Notes: generated by a model from the sequence alone, not told the origin. A stretch of DNA of 45,869 nucleotides from CAYHGV01 sp964356135 (GCA_964356135.1 CAYHGV010000006.1:1-45869); one strand, 5' to 3'; numbered from the stretch's first letter, positions 7,785 to 16,724 are shown. Made by a program: numbers and translations.

Positions 7785-8788
7785 CAGCGCTCCTTCTCTT
7801 GTATTTGGGAAACGGCAGTAAACACCCGCAGAAAATTTTCACCGCTCAGTTTTCTAATCGTTGACTCGGAATAGCCCGCAGTCCGCAGAGCTTGGATCAA
7901 TGCCGGTAGCTGGCTGACATCTTTCAAATCGGTTGGCGGTTTAATCATACCGTCGAAGTCGGAACCGAAGGCGACATAATCGTTACCGACGAGTGCAATG
8001 ATATGGTCGATGTGCTTGATGATGTCGGCGATTGTCGCCCGTTTGCCGTCGGAGCGTAAAAACGAAGAGTGGAAATTGACCCCGATCACCCCGCCGTTTT
8101 TGGCAATCGCCTTGATCTGGTCGTCGGTCAGATTACGGGGGTGACTACAAATCGCTCGGGCGTTGGAATGGGAGGCAATAACCGGTGCACGACTCGCTTG
8201 GATAATATCGAAAAAAGTTTTGTCCGAGGCGTGCGATACGTCAATGATCATTCCTGAGCGATTGGCATTCTCGATTAATGCTTGTCCCGATCCGGAAAGA
8301 CCGCTGTTCGGTTGATTGAGCGAATCGAGAGCAGCATCGGCAAACTCGTTTGATTTGTTATGGGTAATCGTCAGGATTCTCACGCCGGCATCGAAATAGG
8401 CGGTGAGCGTGGCGACATAATCGTCGCCTTTCAGATCACCTTCGAGAGCATGGCCGCCTTCGATTGCAAGCAGCGCGGCAATCTTACCCTCGGTAACGAT
8501 TCGATCAATATCTGCCGGGTCTAACGCCACGGCAATATCAGCCGAATCTTCCCGGCAGATCTCTTTCATTTTCTCGATCGCCCGCATAACGTAGTGATAA
8601 TAACCCTTTGTCCGGGGTTCGACAAAAATTGCAAAGACCTGGACGTTGACTCCACCTTGTTTCAGCCGCGGGATGTCGATCTCAAAGCTGTTCGATTGGG
8701 TTATCAGGTCTTTTTTGCCGCGCAAGACCATATAGAGGGCATCGCAGTGCAGGTCGGCGACCACCGCTGGTGAAGGGAGTTCGTCCAT
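7784..8788 (-). CDS. Membrane dipeptidase, peptidase M19 family
   Basis: A 334-residue zinc dipeptidase of the renal-dipeptidase type, cleaving dipeptides including those with D-residues at the C-terminal side. Metal-binding residues begin with His14 and Asp16 in VVADLHCDALY. Then come AIEGGHALEGD, ILTITHNKSNEFADA, IIDVSHASDKTFFDI, PVIASHSNARAICSHPRNL and VAFGSDFDGM, all family signatures. I chose the ATG at 8786-8788 (MDELPSP) over a start 42 bases upstream because it aligns with the family and sits just after a promoter. No signal peptide remains with this start, so it is probably cytoplasmic. Confidence 0.9.
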   Translation of the reverse strand: MDELPSPAVVADLHCDALYMVLRGKKDLITQSNSFEIDIPRLKQGGVNVQVFAIFVEPRTKGYYHYVMRAIEKMKEICREDSADIAVALDPADIDRIVTEGKIAALLAIEGGHALEGDLKGDDYVATLTAYFDAGVRILTITHNKSNEFADAALDSLNQPNSGLSGSGQALIENANRSGMIIDVSHASDKTFFDIIQASRAPVIASHSNARAICSHPRNLTDDQIKAIAKNGGVIGVNFHSSFLRSDGKRATIADIIKHIDHIIALVGNDYVAFGSDFDGMIKPPTDLKDVSQLPALIQALRTAGYSESTIRKLSGENFLRVFTAVSQIQEKER

Positions 8789-8798
8789 TTGAATATTC

Positions 8799-8826
8799 AG
8801 TATAGATAAAGCAAAAAAAATTTCAA
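8799..8826 (-). promoter_or_regulatory. Promoter of the dipeptidase gene, near-leaderless
   Basis: On the minus strand TTGAAA (8821-8826), a 16-bp spacer and TATACT (8799-8804). Only 10 bases separate the -10 box from the ATG at 8786-8788, so the predicted transcript has a leader of about three bases and no room for a Shine-Dalgarno. Confidence 0.6.
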
Positions 8827-8868
8827 GCATCGAGTCGGCTTTTTTTGATGAAAGGTTTTACTTACCGT

Positions 8869-11286
8869 TTAGCGCTCGGTAAATGCTTTTTTATATCGAT
8901 CCCGAAGCTCTGCCCGCTTGCCGGCATTCCAGCCCGAGACCCTTGAGAAGTAGCCGGTGACGCGGGTGATGAAGTCGACATCGGCTGAACCGCAGGCGGG
9001 ACAGGCATCACGCAAACCCCGGGCGGTTCGAAAGCACTGGTTGCAGGTGGTGAATTCGGGCGAAAAAGCGATTTGGGCATTGTGGGTATTTTTAAAGGTC
9101 TTGACCACAAAATTGGCAATCGATTCTTTCGGCGGTCTCGAATCGGCGAGCCAGACATGGGTGAGTGCGCCGGCTTCGATCATATCGTGAAACTTGCCTT
9201 CTTTGTAGACCCGTTCAATCGGGTCAATGGGAAGGCCGATGTTCAAATAGCTTGAATTACTATAGTAGATTGAGCCGTCGTCGATATTGCCTTTGACGGT
9301 TTTTTTCGTCTGGTTGGGGTAGTGTTCCCAATCGAGTTTGGCTAACCGATAGGCAGCGGATTCAGCCGGGGTCTGTTCCATCACAAATCGCGTTTTGTAT
9401 TCCTGGGACAGTCGTTTGGTCTCGACATTCAGGAACGCGATGACTTTCAGGCCGAATTTCAGCGCGTCTTCGGTTTCGTGTAGTTCCTGACCGAAGTGGT
9501 ATTGGACGAGTTCATTTAAGCCCAAAAGTCCCATCAGAAAGGTCGCGCGCTGCATCCGTAAATAGGATTCACCGTCGAGAGACATCGTTAAGAGTGCCAA
9601 CGGGCCATTGGTTTTCAGGCTCAAGAGTTTTTCTAAAAATACTTTTTTCTGGAGATGGGCGCGGGCGGCGAGGACAAGAAATTTTCTGAGGTTACGGAAG
9701 AGTTCGTCATCGTTGTGGTGGGAGAGATAGGCGATACGCGGCAGATTGAGGGTGACATTCTGGAGAGCGGAGTAGCGCATCTTCCACGGGGTCTGGGCGT
9801 CGCGTATGTCGGATTGCTCGAGTTTGAACGACAGCCGGCAGCACTCCGAAACCCGTGCGGTATCGCCCCGGTCAAAGACGTAGTAGGTATTTCCTTTTTC
9901 GGCGGCGACATCCGAGATGTGGTTTAAACAATCTTCCCAGCCCGGGGTCTGAAAGAACCGTTCGGTGATGTGGACGAGCGGTTTGGGGAAGAAGAACGGC
10001 CGGCCGGTTCCATCGCCGTCTTTATAGACGTCGAAAATCGCCCATAAGAACCGCTGGGCATCGGGTAGATAATCTTTATACTGTTTACCGGTATAGTCGC
10101 CACCCGGACCGATGGCAGGGGTAGTCTCTAAATGTTTGGGAATCTCCCAGTAGAGGTTCAAATCGGAAAAAATCGCCTGGCCGCCCCGGGCGACATTCTG
10201 CTGGGAAAATTCGAAGATGAGCATCTGGGCGAGCTGGTGCAGGTCGGTATCGGACAGTCCGGTTAAAAACGGTGCGAAGTAGAGGTTGACCGCATCCCAG
10301 CCGATTGCGCCCGCAAAATGGCCCTGGAGCGCGGCCGAGAACTTCACCATGTGGGCTAAGAGGGTTTCAGGGTGTTTTGCCGGTTTGGCGATAGAAAGTG
10401 CTTGGGGCAGGCTCAAGCCGAATTTTTTCACATACTCGAGACTCTGCCCCGAGCAGTAGGGCCGGTTAATGAACCCGAGGTCATGGAGGTGGATGTCACC
10501 ACGGATGTGGGCATCGCTGACTTCAGGGTCAAAAACGGCCGCGAGGGCGTACTGTTTATTAATCGATTCGGCTAAGGTCATGTTGGTCGCTTCCGGATTA
10601 TGGGGTGTGTTGGCGTTCTCTTTGTTGCGGAACAACAGAACCTTTTCAACGTCATACAGCGGTACACCGAGCCGGGCATGGCGTTTGCGCTGGTCTTCTA
10701 AGTTGTGCTCGATGAGCTTGGTGTTGACCAGCTCCCGAATCAAACTTGATGTCAGATACTTTGCTTTTGAAGTGAGAATCAGATCTTCGACTTCTCGACC
10801 GATTTTTTCCGCTAATGCGCTGTCGAGATTCGTCTCCCGAATCAATGCCTGGACAATCCGTTCCCGGTTCCACTGGATTAAATCATCATCCGAGGTTCGG
10901 ACAAAGAGCGCAAGCTCGGTTGTTTCAAAGTCTTTGCGCTCGAGCGCCCGTTTTTTTCGCACCAGCGCGCGCTGGTCACGGTAGAGGATGAATGCCTTGG
11001 CGGTTTTGGCATGGCCTTCTTCGATCAGGATCTTTTCCACCGCATCCTGAACCTCTTCGATCTTCGGGATGTGCTTCCCCTTGTGTTCGTAAAGATATGA
11101 GCAGACTTTTTCCGCAAGCCCGGATGCATGGTACCGGTCACAACCGCCGACCGCTTGAGCCGCGAGGAAGATTACCCGAGTTATTTTATCGATGTTGAAT
11201 TCCTGGATCTTCCCGTTCCGTTTTTCGATATACTGGAACGGTTGGGTCCTGATGGTTTGAACGTCCTCAGTTTTTATGCTCGGCAT
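8869..11286 (-). CDS. nrdD: Anaerobic (class III) ribonucleoside-triphosphate reductase
   Basis: An 805-residue glycyl-radical enzyme that makes dNTPs from NTPs without oxygen. It has an N-terminal ATP-cone (about 20-110), the catalytic ten-stranded barrel with SECCRLSF, and a C-terminal zinc site with Cys748, Cys751, Cys762 and Cys765 (CNQC...CPAC). The radical glycine is Gly778 in RVTGYFS. The ATG at 11284-11286 is chosen because GAAAGGAG lies directly upstream and the extra residues of the longer frame look non-native. It overlaps the end of nrdR by 20 bases, so the two form an operon. Confidence 0.96.
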   Translation of the reverse strand: MPSIKTEDVQTIRTQPFQYIEKRNGKIQEFNIDKITRVIFLAAQAVGGCDRYHASGLAEKVCSYLYEHKGKHIPKIEEVQDAVEKILIEEGHAKTAKAFILYRDQRALVRKKRALERKDFETTELALFVRTSDDDLIQWNRERIVQALIRETNLDSALAEKIGREVEDLILTSKAKYLTSSLIRELVNTKLIEHNLEDQRKRHARLGVPLYDVEKVLLFRNKENANTPHNPEATNMTLAESINKQYALAAVFDPEVSDAHIRGDIHLHDLGFINRPYCSGQSLEYVKKFGLSLPQALSIAKPAKHPETLLAHMVKFSAALQGHFAGAIGWDAVNLYFAPFLTGLSDTDLHQLAQMLIFEFSQQNVARGGQAIFSDLNLYWEIPKHLETTPAIGPGGDYTGKQYKDYLPDAQRFLWAIFDVYKDGDGTGRPFFFPKPLVHITERFFQTPGWEDCLNHISDVAAEKGNTYYVFDRGDTARVSECCRLSFKLEQSDIRDAQTPWKMRYSALQNVTLNLPRIAYLSHHNDDELFRNLRKFLVLAARAHLQKKVFLEKLLSLKTNGPLALLTMSLDGESYLRMQRATFLMGLLGLNELVQYHFGQELHETEDALKFGLKVIAFLNVETKRLSQEYKTRFVMEQTPAESAAYRLAKLDWEHYPNQTKKTVKGNIDDGSIYYSNSSYLNIGLPIDPIERVYKEGKFHDMIEAGALTHVWLADSRPPKESIANFVVKTFKNTHNAQIAFSPEFTTCNQCFRTARGLRDACPACGSADVDFITRVTGYFSRVSGWNAGKRAELRDRYKKAFTER

Positions 11287-11740
11287 TGCGCTCCTTTCGC
11301 AGTCGGCGGAGTTCTTTGCTGAACTGTTCGACATCGTTGAATTGACGATAGACCGAGGCGAATCGAACGTAGCTGACCTGGTCGAGATCGGCTAACTTCT
11401 CCAATACCCGCTCACCCAACTCGGTGGAAGAAATCTCGGTTTTGTATTCGTCGGCCAATGCCGTTTCGATCGAGGTTACAATAGTTTCGATTACCTCTCG
11501 GCTGACCGGACGCTTCCGGCAGGCAAGGGCGATACCGCCTAAGAGTTTATCTCGGTCATACGGTTCGCGCCTGCCGTCCCGCTTGACTACGGAAATTGCT
11601 GCCCGCTCGACATATTCATAGGTTGTAAAACGTCGTTCACATTTTGAACACTCCCGACGGCGGCGAATCGCTTTACCTTCTTCAACCGGCCTGGAGTCAA
11701 TGACCTTGTCTTCCTCAATACCACAGTATGGACATTTCAT
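11267..11740 (-). CDS. nrdR: Transcriptional repressor NrdR
   Basis: A 157-residue ribonucleotide reductase repressor. A zinc ribbon (MKCPYC...CSKCERRF) binds DNA and an ATP-cone (about 49-139, RDGRREPYDRDKLLGGI) senses ATP/dATP. The ATG at 11738-11740 gives the canonical MKCPYCG start. A TTG two codons upstream is possible but lies inside an operator-like palindrome. It is the first gene of nrdR-nrdD. Two NrdR-box-like palindromes upstream imply autorepression. Confidence 0.97.
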   Translation of the reverse strand: MKCPYCGIEEDKVIDSRPVEEGKAIRRRRECSKCERRFTTYEYVERAAISVVKRDGRREPYDRDKLLGGIALACRKRPVSREVIETIVTSIETALADEYKTEISSTELGERVLEKLADLDQVSYVRFASVYRQFNDVEQFSKELRRLRKERNAEHKN

Positions 11741-11756
11741 ATTCAATATATAGTAT
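11741..11756 (-). promoter_or_regulatory. NrdR-box-like palindrome, proximal
   Basis: Sixteen bases ATTCAATATATAGTAT fit the published NrdR-box pattern ACACwATATATwGTGT at 13 of 16 positions by eye. It lies against the nrdR start codon and its centre is 32 bp from that of the distal box. Confidence 0.65.
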
Positions 11757-11767
11757 GCATTTCAATA

Positions 11768-11795
11768 AAATTACACTACATATAGATTTTGTCAA
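11768..11795 (-). promoter_or_regulatory. Promoter of nrdR-nrdD
   Basis: A perfect TTGACA (11790-11795) with a weak TAATTT (11768-11773) 16 bp away. The distal NrdR box occupies the spacer, so repressor binding would block polymerase. No Shine-Dalgarno is visible before nrdR. Confidence 0.55.
11773..11788 (-). promoter_or_regulatory. NrdR-box-like palindrome, distal
   Basis: ACACTACATATAGATT fits ACACwATATATwGTGT at 13 of 16 positions. It lies between the -35 element and the expected start site. The 32-bp centre spacing to the proximal box is three helical turns, the usual NrdR arrangement. Confidence 0.7.
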
Positions 11796-11819
11796 GAGGT
11801 AAATTCAAAGAAAACTTTC

Positions 11820-11982
11820 ACCACAAAGTGCGCAAAGGGCATAAAGAAAGAGAATGAGACCTCTGAATAAGTCATTTTAAACCACAAAGCGCACAAAGAA
11901 ATTTAAAATTCAATGAATTATAAAATTTTCACTTTGTGCTCTCTGTGTCGCCTCGAAACGACGCGCGCTTTGTGGTAAAGTA
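11820..11982. repeat. CCACAAAG inverted repeat element, second copy
   Basis: It opens with CACCACAAAGTGCGCAAAGG and AACCACAAAGCGCACAAAG and closes with the inverse ACTTTGTGCTCTCTGTG...CGCTTTGTGGT. The right arm is interrupted by an 18-bp palindrome at 11948. The interior is AT-rich. The stretch 11800-12010 holds no gene. Confidence 0.85.
11948..11965 (+). repeat. 18-bp nested palindrome, copy 3
   Basis: TCGCCTCGAAACGACGCG differs from copy 1 by one base. It sits at the same point of the same host repeat (TTTGTG-like/CGCTTTGTGG), so copies 1 and 3 probably descend from one insertion. Confidence 0.75.
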
Positions 11983-12012
11983 TAATTTCGCAGAGCTCTC
12001 GATAATTTTCAC

Positions 12013-12040
12013 TTGACACGGCCGCCTTATTGCTTATTTT
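12013..12040 (+). promoter_or_regulatory. Promoter upstream of the propeller-repeat secreted protein
   Basis: A perfect TTGACA (12013-12018), 16-bp spacer and TATTTT (12035-12040). It implies a leader of about 200 bases before the ATG at 12249. The leader has no clear structure. A short frame inside it is not supported as a gene. Confidence 0.5.
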
Positions 12041-12248
12041 GTCGTAAGGAGCGAAATGGGTTACAGAAAAATTATCGGGAGTATTGGTTTGTCGAAAGAG
12101 AGAGATTTACCCTGTGGAATATTTACCTTGCCACCATGAATGAGGGACGAAGTTTGACTCACATCTATTCCACAAGGTCAAGGGAATACCTCAATGGAAC
12201 TCCACGCTTAATGGTCAAGACCCAAAATGTGCAGGAAAGGGAGGAAAG

Positions 12249-12938
12249 ATGACGAGAATAAAAATATTAGGTTTAGTGGTAATGGCAGTAATGCTATTAC
12301 AAAGCAATACACCTGCTCAACCACCAGACACACTCTGGACAAAAACCTATGGCGGGAGTGAGAATGATTGGGGCAATTCAGTGGTTCAGACGACTGATGG
12401 CGGCTATATCATTGCAGGCCATACTTATTCTTACGGAGCAGGGACGCCTGATTCTTCTAATGTTTATATTATTAAAACCGATGCCAATGGCGATACGCTC
12501 TGGACAGGGACCTATGGCGACCGTGAATGGAATTATGGCCAGTCAGTGGTGCAGACCGCAGATGGCGGTTATATTATCGCAGGCGAGACTTATGCTAACG
12601 GAGCAGGTTTTAGTGATGTTTATCTCATCAGGTTAGGTCCGGAGACAGGTATGGAGGAAAATTCAGATCTCACGGTGGAGAGTCCAAATTTCCGCCTCGG
12701 TCAAAATCCATTCTCCACGTCGACGACCATCAGTTATCAAATCCCTGCAAGGAGCAAGGTTTCATTAAGTGTCTACGATATAACCGGACGAGAAATCAAG
12801 AGGTTGGTGGATAGCGTGAAGGAGCGTGGAGACTATCAACTGCACCTGGATATGACCGGTTATGCTCAGGGTGTCTATTTTATCAACCTTACTGCAGGAA
12901 AGGTAAAGGACATAAAGAAAGTTATAGTTTTACAGTAA
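12249..12938 (+). CDS. Secreted protein with two propeller-like repeats and sorting tail
   Basis: The 229-residue product has a signal peptide (residues 1-23, MTRIKILGLVVMAVMLLQSNTPA). Two copies of a ~50-residue motif follow: LWTKTYGG...SVVQTTDGGYIIAG and LWTGTYGD...SVVQTADGGYIIAG, each ending in a VYIIKT/VYLIRL strand. This motif usually forms longer propeller-like arrays, so the gene may be an internally shortened family member. Residues about 145-229 are a C-terminal sorting tail (FRLGQNPFSTSTTISYQIP, VYDITGREIKRL, QGVYFINLTAG, KKVIVLQ). The ATG follows GGGAGGAAAG. Function unknown. Confidence 0.82.
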   Translation: MTRIKILGLVVMAVMLLQSNTPAQPPDTLWTKTYGGSENDWGNSVVQTTDGGYIIAGHTYSYGAGTPDSSNVYIIKTDANGDTLWTGTYGDREWNYGQSVVQTADGGYIIAGETYANGAGFSDVYLIRLGPETGMEENSDLTVESPNFRLGQNPFSTSTTISYQIPARSKVSLSVYDITGREIKRLVDSVKERGDYQLHLDMTGYAQGVYFINLTAGKVKDIKKVIVLQ

Positions 12939-13016
12939 TCCCCGATTGTGCGGGACAGATCGGATTTTTATTCATTTTGGAATATACGGGAAATAGAAAT
13001 CTAAAGGGTACAAAAA

Positions 13017-13039
13017 GGGGCAGGCGTAAAACCTGCCCC
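13017..13039 (-). terminator. Intrinsic terminator hairpin
   Basis: GGGGCAGG (13017-13024), 7-base loop and CCTGCCCC (13032-13039). On the minus strand it is followed by TTTTTG, so it best terminates the 522-residue lipoprotein gene. It may also stop transcripts from 12938. Confidence 0.75.
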
Positions 13040-13063
13040 AATAAAAAATTTATTTACTTGATT

Positions 13064-14632
13064 CTACTTTTTCGGATGTTTGCTGACCCAGACGTTGGTC
13101 GCATTCGGGTCGACCGGCAGGAGTTCAGCGCTAATCTCAATTTCTTTTCTGGGGGCACCTTTTCCGCCGATATAACCGACTGCGCGGATCATCAAGTCAT
13201 ACTTGTAATCGGCGCCGAGACTCGAAAAGAGTTTCCAACCCTGGCCTAAGTTTATCCACGCCCGGTCGTCAAACGGCGCACTGCTGTCGGCACCAATCAT
13301 GACAGTGGGGTCATCCTGAAGTTCCATATAGGCATAGCAGAATCCGACATAGAAATCGCCCGAATTAATTACGACACTCTCGGCTGCGATATCCTGAATC
13401 CACCAATCGTAGACAATCACCGTACTGGAATCGACCAGGAACGGTGTATGCAGGAGCTGGGTCCCCGGTTTGGCTCCGCCCGAATTGTCATCCCAGACAT
13501 GGAGATAAAAGCTGTGGCCAGCGTCAAAGAAGTAGAACTTTACCTTTGTCAGGGTGAACGGATAGGAGGGAGGAGTCATTTTCATGCACCAGCCGTCCCG
13601 GTTATCGGCAACTGGTCCCGGAGTCTGCTGGGTAAAAATCGACCAGCCACTTTCCGGTATATCATCGTCGTAAATTATTTCTACCTCTTGGGGTTGAGTG
13701 AAGGTCGTGAATCGCCAGACCGGGCCGGCAGTCGTGTCGCCTTTGTTGTCGCGGGCGACGACCTTCCAGTAGTAGGTTTTATTATAATCGAGACCGGAAG
13801 CCGGATAGGAAGTTTGTTCCTGATTGCTCGCAATCTTGGAGGGTGATGTTTCGGTCCCTAAATAGACATCGTATTTGACGGTATCGCCGGCATCAGGGTC
13901 GCCGCCGGTCCAGCTCAAGGTAAGCCAAACCGGCTGGTCAGTGGCGTTGTCGGTCGGTGAAGGGTTGGACGGCGTGTTGGGCGATTGGTTGGCTTTGGTG
14001 GTAAAGTTCCAGACCGGACCCTGGGTCGTGGACCCGTGCATATCGTGTGCGATAATTTGCCAGTAGTATTGGGTATTGGGATGCAGCGTATCAACCTGAT
14101 AGGTCGTATCAGTGATACTATCTTTATAGAGCGACGGCATCGAATCTGTGCTCAGGTAAAATGCATAGGTTGCGACATCGCCTGAATCCGGGTCACCGCC
14201 GTGCCAGGCGAAGGTGAGGGCGGTCGACTGGTTGGTGGCGCCCGTTGCCGGAGACGGATTGGTCGGCGTATTCGGTGGGTTGTTGGTCCAGTAGAGCACC
14301 TGGATGCTGTCAGACGCCATGTTCTCTGCCGGGTCATATCCCCGGACGAGGATACTATGAAGGGTGCTGTCGGTTAACCCGGCAGTATTCCAGCTGTATT
14401 CCCAGGGTGTGGCGGTGTCGGTTACAACCTTGCTGCCATCAATATAGAATTCAACACTGTCAATCTGTTTGTTATCGGTAGCATTGACGTTTATAAGGAC
14501 GGTGCCGGAGACGACGGCTCCATTGGTGGGAGAAGTTATCTCGACCGTTGGCGGTATACTATCTTTCTTTTCGCACTGCGAAAGAAACAAAGCGACCGCG
14601 CAGAGCATTAACCCGGACACTACTTTTTTCAT
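13064..14632 (-). CDS. Lipoprotein with Ig-like and fibronectin type III domains
   Basis: A 522-residue exported protein. The N-terminus MKKVVSGLMLCAVALFLSQC is a plausible lipoprotein signal, with a somewhat unusual Gln before the Cys. Residues about 27-113 form a bacterial Ig-like domain (PPTVEITSPTNGAVVSGTVLINVNATD). Two similar fibronectin III-like modules follow, each starting with PNTPxNPSPxxxATxQ and ending in GPVWNFTT or GPVWRFTT. The last 200 residues form a separate beta-rich domain of unknown role. No sorting tail is present. The ATG at 14630-14632 follows AAGGAGG. Probably a surface protein. Confidence 0.82.
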   Translation of the reverse strand: MKKVVSGLMLCAVALFLSQCEKKDSIPPTVEITSPTNGAVVSGTVLINVNATDNKQIDSVEFYIDGSKVVTDTATPWEYSWNTAGLTDSTLHSILVRGYDPAENMASDSIQVLYWTNNPPNTPTNPSPATGATNQSTALTFAWHGGDPDSGDVATYAFYLSTDSMPSLYKDSITDTTYQVDTLHPNTQYYWQIIAHDMHGSTTQGPVWNFTTKANQSPNTPSNPSPTDNATDQPVWLTLSWTGGDPDAGDTVKYDVYLGTETSPSKIASNQEQTSYPASGLDYNKTYYWKVVARDNKGDTTAGPVWRFTTFTQPQEVEIIYDDDIPESGWSIFTQQTPGPVADNRDGWCMKMTPPSYPFTLTKVKFYFFDAGHSFYLHVWDDNSGGAKPGTQLLHTPFLVDSSTVIVYDWWIQDIAAESVVINSGDFYVGFCYAYMELQDDPTVMIGADSSAPFDDRAWINLGQGWKLFSSLGADYKYDLMIRAVGYIGGKGAPRKEIEISAELLPVDPNATNVWVSKHPKK

Positions 14633-14678
14633 ACAACCTCCTTGGTTGAATATCAATTTACCGCAGAATTCAGTTTTG

Positions 14679-16688
14679 TCAATCGTGGGTTAACTGCTCC
14701 TGGAGTAACGGGAGATACGTTTCGGCAGGGAGCACTGTAAGCCTAAGAGTATCTAAGAATTCGAGGAGTCCGGGGATATCAAGGGTGAGGTAATGGTCTT
14801 CGATCTGCAACTCCCGGGGCAGGTTATGAAAGAATGCACCCGAGCCTAAATTGTCAACCAGGCGTGCGATGTTTTCGCCGATCACCTCTTTGATGCTTTT
14901 TATTGACGGCAGGGGAAGTTTTTCCGGAACGGTTTTTCGTTCCCACAAAAAGACTTTACCTTCGACATCCGATATTTGGATTCCCTCTTTTTCGTAAGCA
15001 CGGGAGAGGATGAAGCCATAGAGACTGCCTAAAAAGTGGACGATGTGGAGAAAACCGGAATCATCAAAGCAGGGGAGTTCATCCGGTTTAAGCTCGGGGA
15101 AAACCTTTTTTTTGATTGCGAGCGCTAATTGAGTGGAATAGCCGGGCGTGCCGGTGCCTTCGAAGATTTTGGTGGTACCGGAGAGTTCTTTGACCAGGCG
15201 CACGAAGGCGCGGCGTTCTTTTTCCTTAACTTCGACGAGCTCCCAGCTCCTGCCGCCGAGGATGAATCGTTGTTTTAAATAGAAAATCCTGCCGATACGG
15301 GTGTGGGTTGCCGCATCAAAGATTTCATACTCGCCAAAACTTTTCTCCTGAATGTTGGAATGGATTTTTCCCCAATCAATCTTTTTCTCTAATCTGGAAC
15401 TTAAAAAATAGATGCCGCGCTGGGTTTCTTTTATAATTTCTTTTTCTAAAAGGGTTCGAACGAGCAGCCGGAGGTGGTCTTCGTTACGGTAGACCGGCAG
15501 AAGGATTTTTAATAAGGAATCTAAGGTGGCGCCGATCCGGCGCCGCTGGTATAAATAGGAAACGAGCTGCTGGGGCAGGGTCGAGAGCGAAGGTTGATAG
15601 CGGTGTTCGCAGAGCAGTCCCTTTTTGGCACCGTCGAAGAGAATCTCGAACAGCAGCCGCTCCCAGCGGTTTTCATAGACGCCCAGTGCGAATAAATAAT
15701 TACGCTTTCTTCGATTGCCTCTGCCGATTCGCTGCAAAAGCGAGCTGGTATTGAACGGCGGTCGAAACAGGACGACACCGTCGATATCGCCGATGTCAAT
15801 CCCCAGTTCGAGGGTCGAGGTTGCGCAGAGGATGCCGGATTTTTCGGAGTTCATCAGCCGTTCGACATTTTCCCGTTCTTTTTTGGGCAGGCTGGCATGA
15901 TGTACCCAGACTTTACCCAGAAAGGGCGGTTGGTCTAAAAGCTTTGAATATGATTCGGCATAACTGCGGGCATTAAAGAAAAAGAGGATCTTGCGTAAAC
16001 TGCGTTTTTGAAATTCGGCGAACAGAACATCGATGAAATTTTTGGTATGGGGAACGAGGCTAAAATCTATTTCCCGCTCAACGTTCACGTAAATAACTTT
16101 GGGATCCGGGAAATAACGTTCGCCAATGGTCAGATCGTCAATCGTCGCCGAAAGAAGACAGAATTGCACCTGGTTGTTTATCCGCCGCAGCCGTTCCAAA
16201 AGGATTCGCATTTGGTCGCCGCGCGGGGTGCGGTCGAGGAGATGGGCTTCGTCCAGGATCAGTGCTTTCAAACCAGGAAATACTCGGGGGTGGCGGCAGA
16301 GGAGGGAATCGAACGATTCCGGGGTGGTCAGGAGCATAAATGGTGGTTTATTTTCATCGAAGGTCGGACGGTCACCGGTCTTGCGGGCAAGGGTCAGGTG
16401 CAGGTATTCTAAAGGTGGTGAGAGCCGGCGAAAGAGGTCGTTGACTAACGCGCGGGTAGGCGAGACATAGAGAACCGAGAATGCTCGTCGGAAAGCGAAC
16501 AGGCGTTCAACGACCGGTGCGACGACCGCTTCAGTCTTGCCGGTCGCCGCGGGTGATATGACAACCAGATTTTCGCCTTCCAGGATTAAAGGGATCGTTG
16601 AGCGCTGGACCGGCGTCAGCGAGCCGAACCGGCTAAAAAACGGAATCCAGGTTTTTTTCAATGTACGTTTGATTTCTGTTTCTTCCAT
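14679..16688 (-). CDS. Lhr-like superfamily 2 DEAH helicase
   Basis: A 669-residue ATP-dependent helicase. Motifs in order: Q-like LTPVQRS (24-30), Walker A SPAATGKT (45-52), TRALVND (78-84), TTPES (121-125), DEAH (146-149), LLSATI (178-183), STLELGIDIG (291-300) and motif VI QRIGRGNRR (319-327). After the helicase core is a winged-helix-like region and a C-terminal domain comparable with Lhr-core proteins, though shorter than the usual 850-plus residues. Lhr proteins act in DNA repair or RNA processing. I chose the ATG at 16686-16688 because it sits seven bases after a -10 box. A longer frame upstream would begin inside the promoter. Confidence 0.85.
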   Translation of the reverse strand: MEETEIKRTLKKTWIPFFSRFGSLTPVQRSTIPLILEGENLVVISPAATGKTEAVVAPVVERLFAFRRAFSVLYVSPTRALVNDLFRRLSPPLEYLHLTLARKTGDRPTFDENKPPFMLLTTPESFDSLLCRHPRVFPGLKALILDEAHLLDRTPRGDQMRILLERLRRINNQVQFCLLSATIDDLTIGERYFPDPKVIYVNVEREIDFSLVPHTKNFIDVLFAEFQKRSLRKILFFFNARSYAESYSKLLDQPPFLGKVWVHHASLPKKERENVERLMNSEKSGILCATSTLELGIDIGDIDGVVLFRPPFNTSSLLQRIGRGNRRKRNYLFALGVYENRWERLLFEILFDGAKKGLLCEHRYQPSLSTLPQQLVSYLYQRRRIGATLDSLLKILLPVYRNEDHLRLLVRTLLEKEIIKETQRGIYFLSSRLEKKIDWGKIHSNIQEKSFGEYEIFDAATHTRIGRIFYLKQRFILGGRSWELVEVKEKERRAFVRLVKELSGTTKIFEGTGTPGYSTQLALAIKKKVFPELKPDELPCFDDSGFLHIVHFLGSLYGFILSRAYEKEGIQISDVEGKVFLWERKTVPEKLPLPSIKSIKEVIGENIARLVDNLGSGAFFHNLPRELQIEDHYLTLDIPGLLEFLDTLRLTVLPAETYLPLLQEQLTHD

Positions 16689-16695
16689 CGGGTAT

Positions 16696-16724
16696 ATTCT
16701 ACCGATGGGGAAAAGGGGAATCAA
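16696..16724 (-). promoter_or_regulatory. Promoter of the helicase gene, leaderless
   Basis: On the minus strand TTGATT (16719-16724), 17-bp spacer and TAGAAT (16696-16701). Seven bases then separate the -10 box from the ATG, so transcription should begin at the start codon. Confidence 0.6.

Noticed and set aside
7205..7842. Minus-strand frames of 84 and 152 residues around the glutaredoxin gene
   Set aside because: They translate composite repeat DNA or shadow the glutaredoxin gene in another frame.
10469..10984. A 171-residue plus-strand frame opposite nrdD
   Set aside because: It is an antisense shadow, rich in Ser and Arg as expected from the complementary strand.
12013..12252. A 79-residue frame before the propeller-repeat secreted protein
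   Set aside because: Its start codon is the TTG of the TTGACA promoter box, so the frame would begin upstream of the transcript start. There is no recognisable domain.
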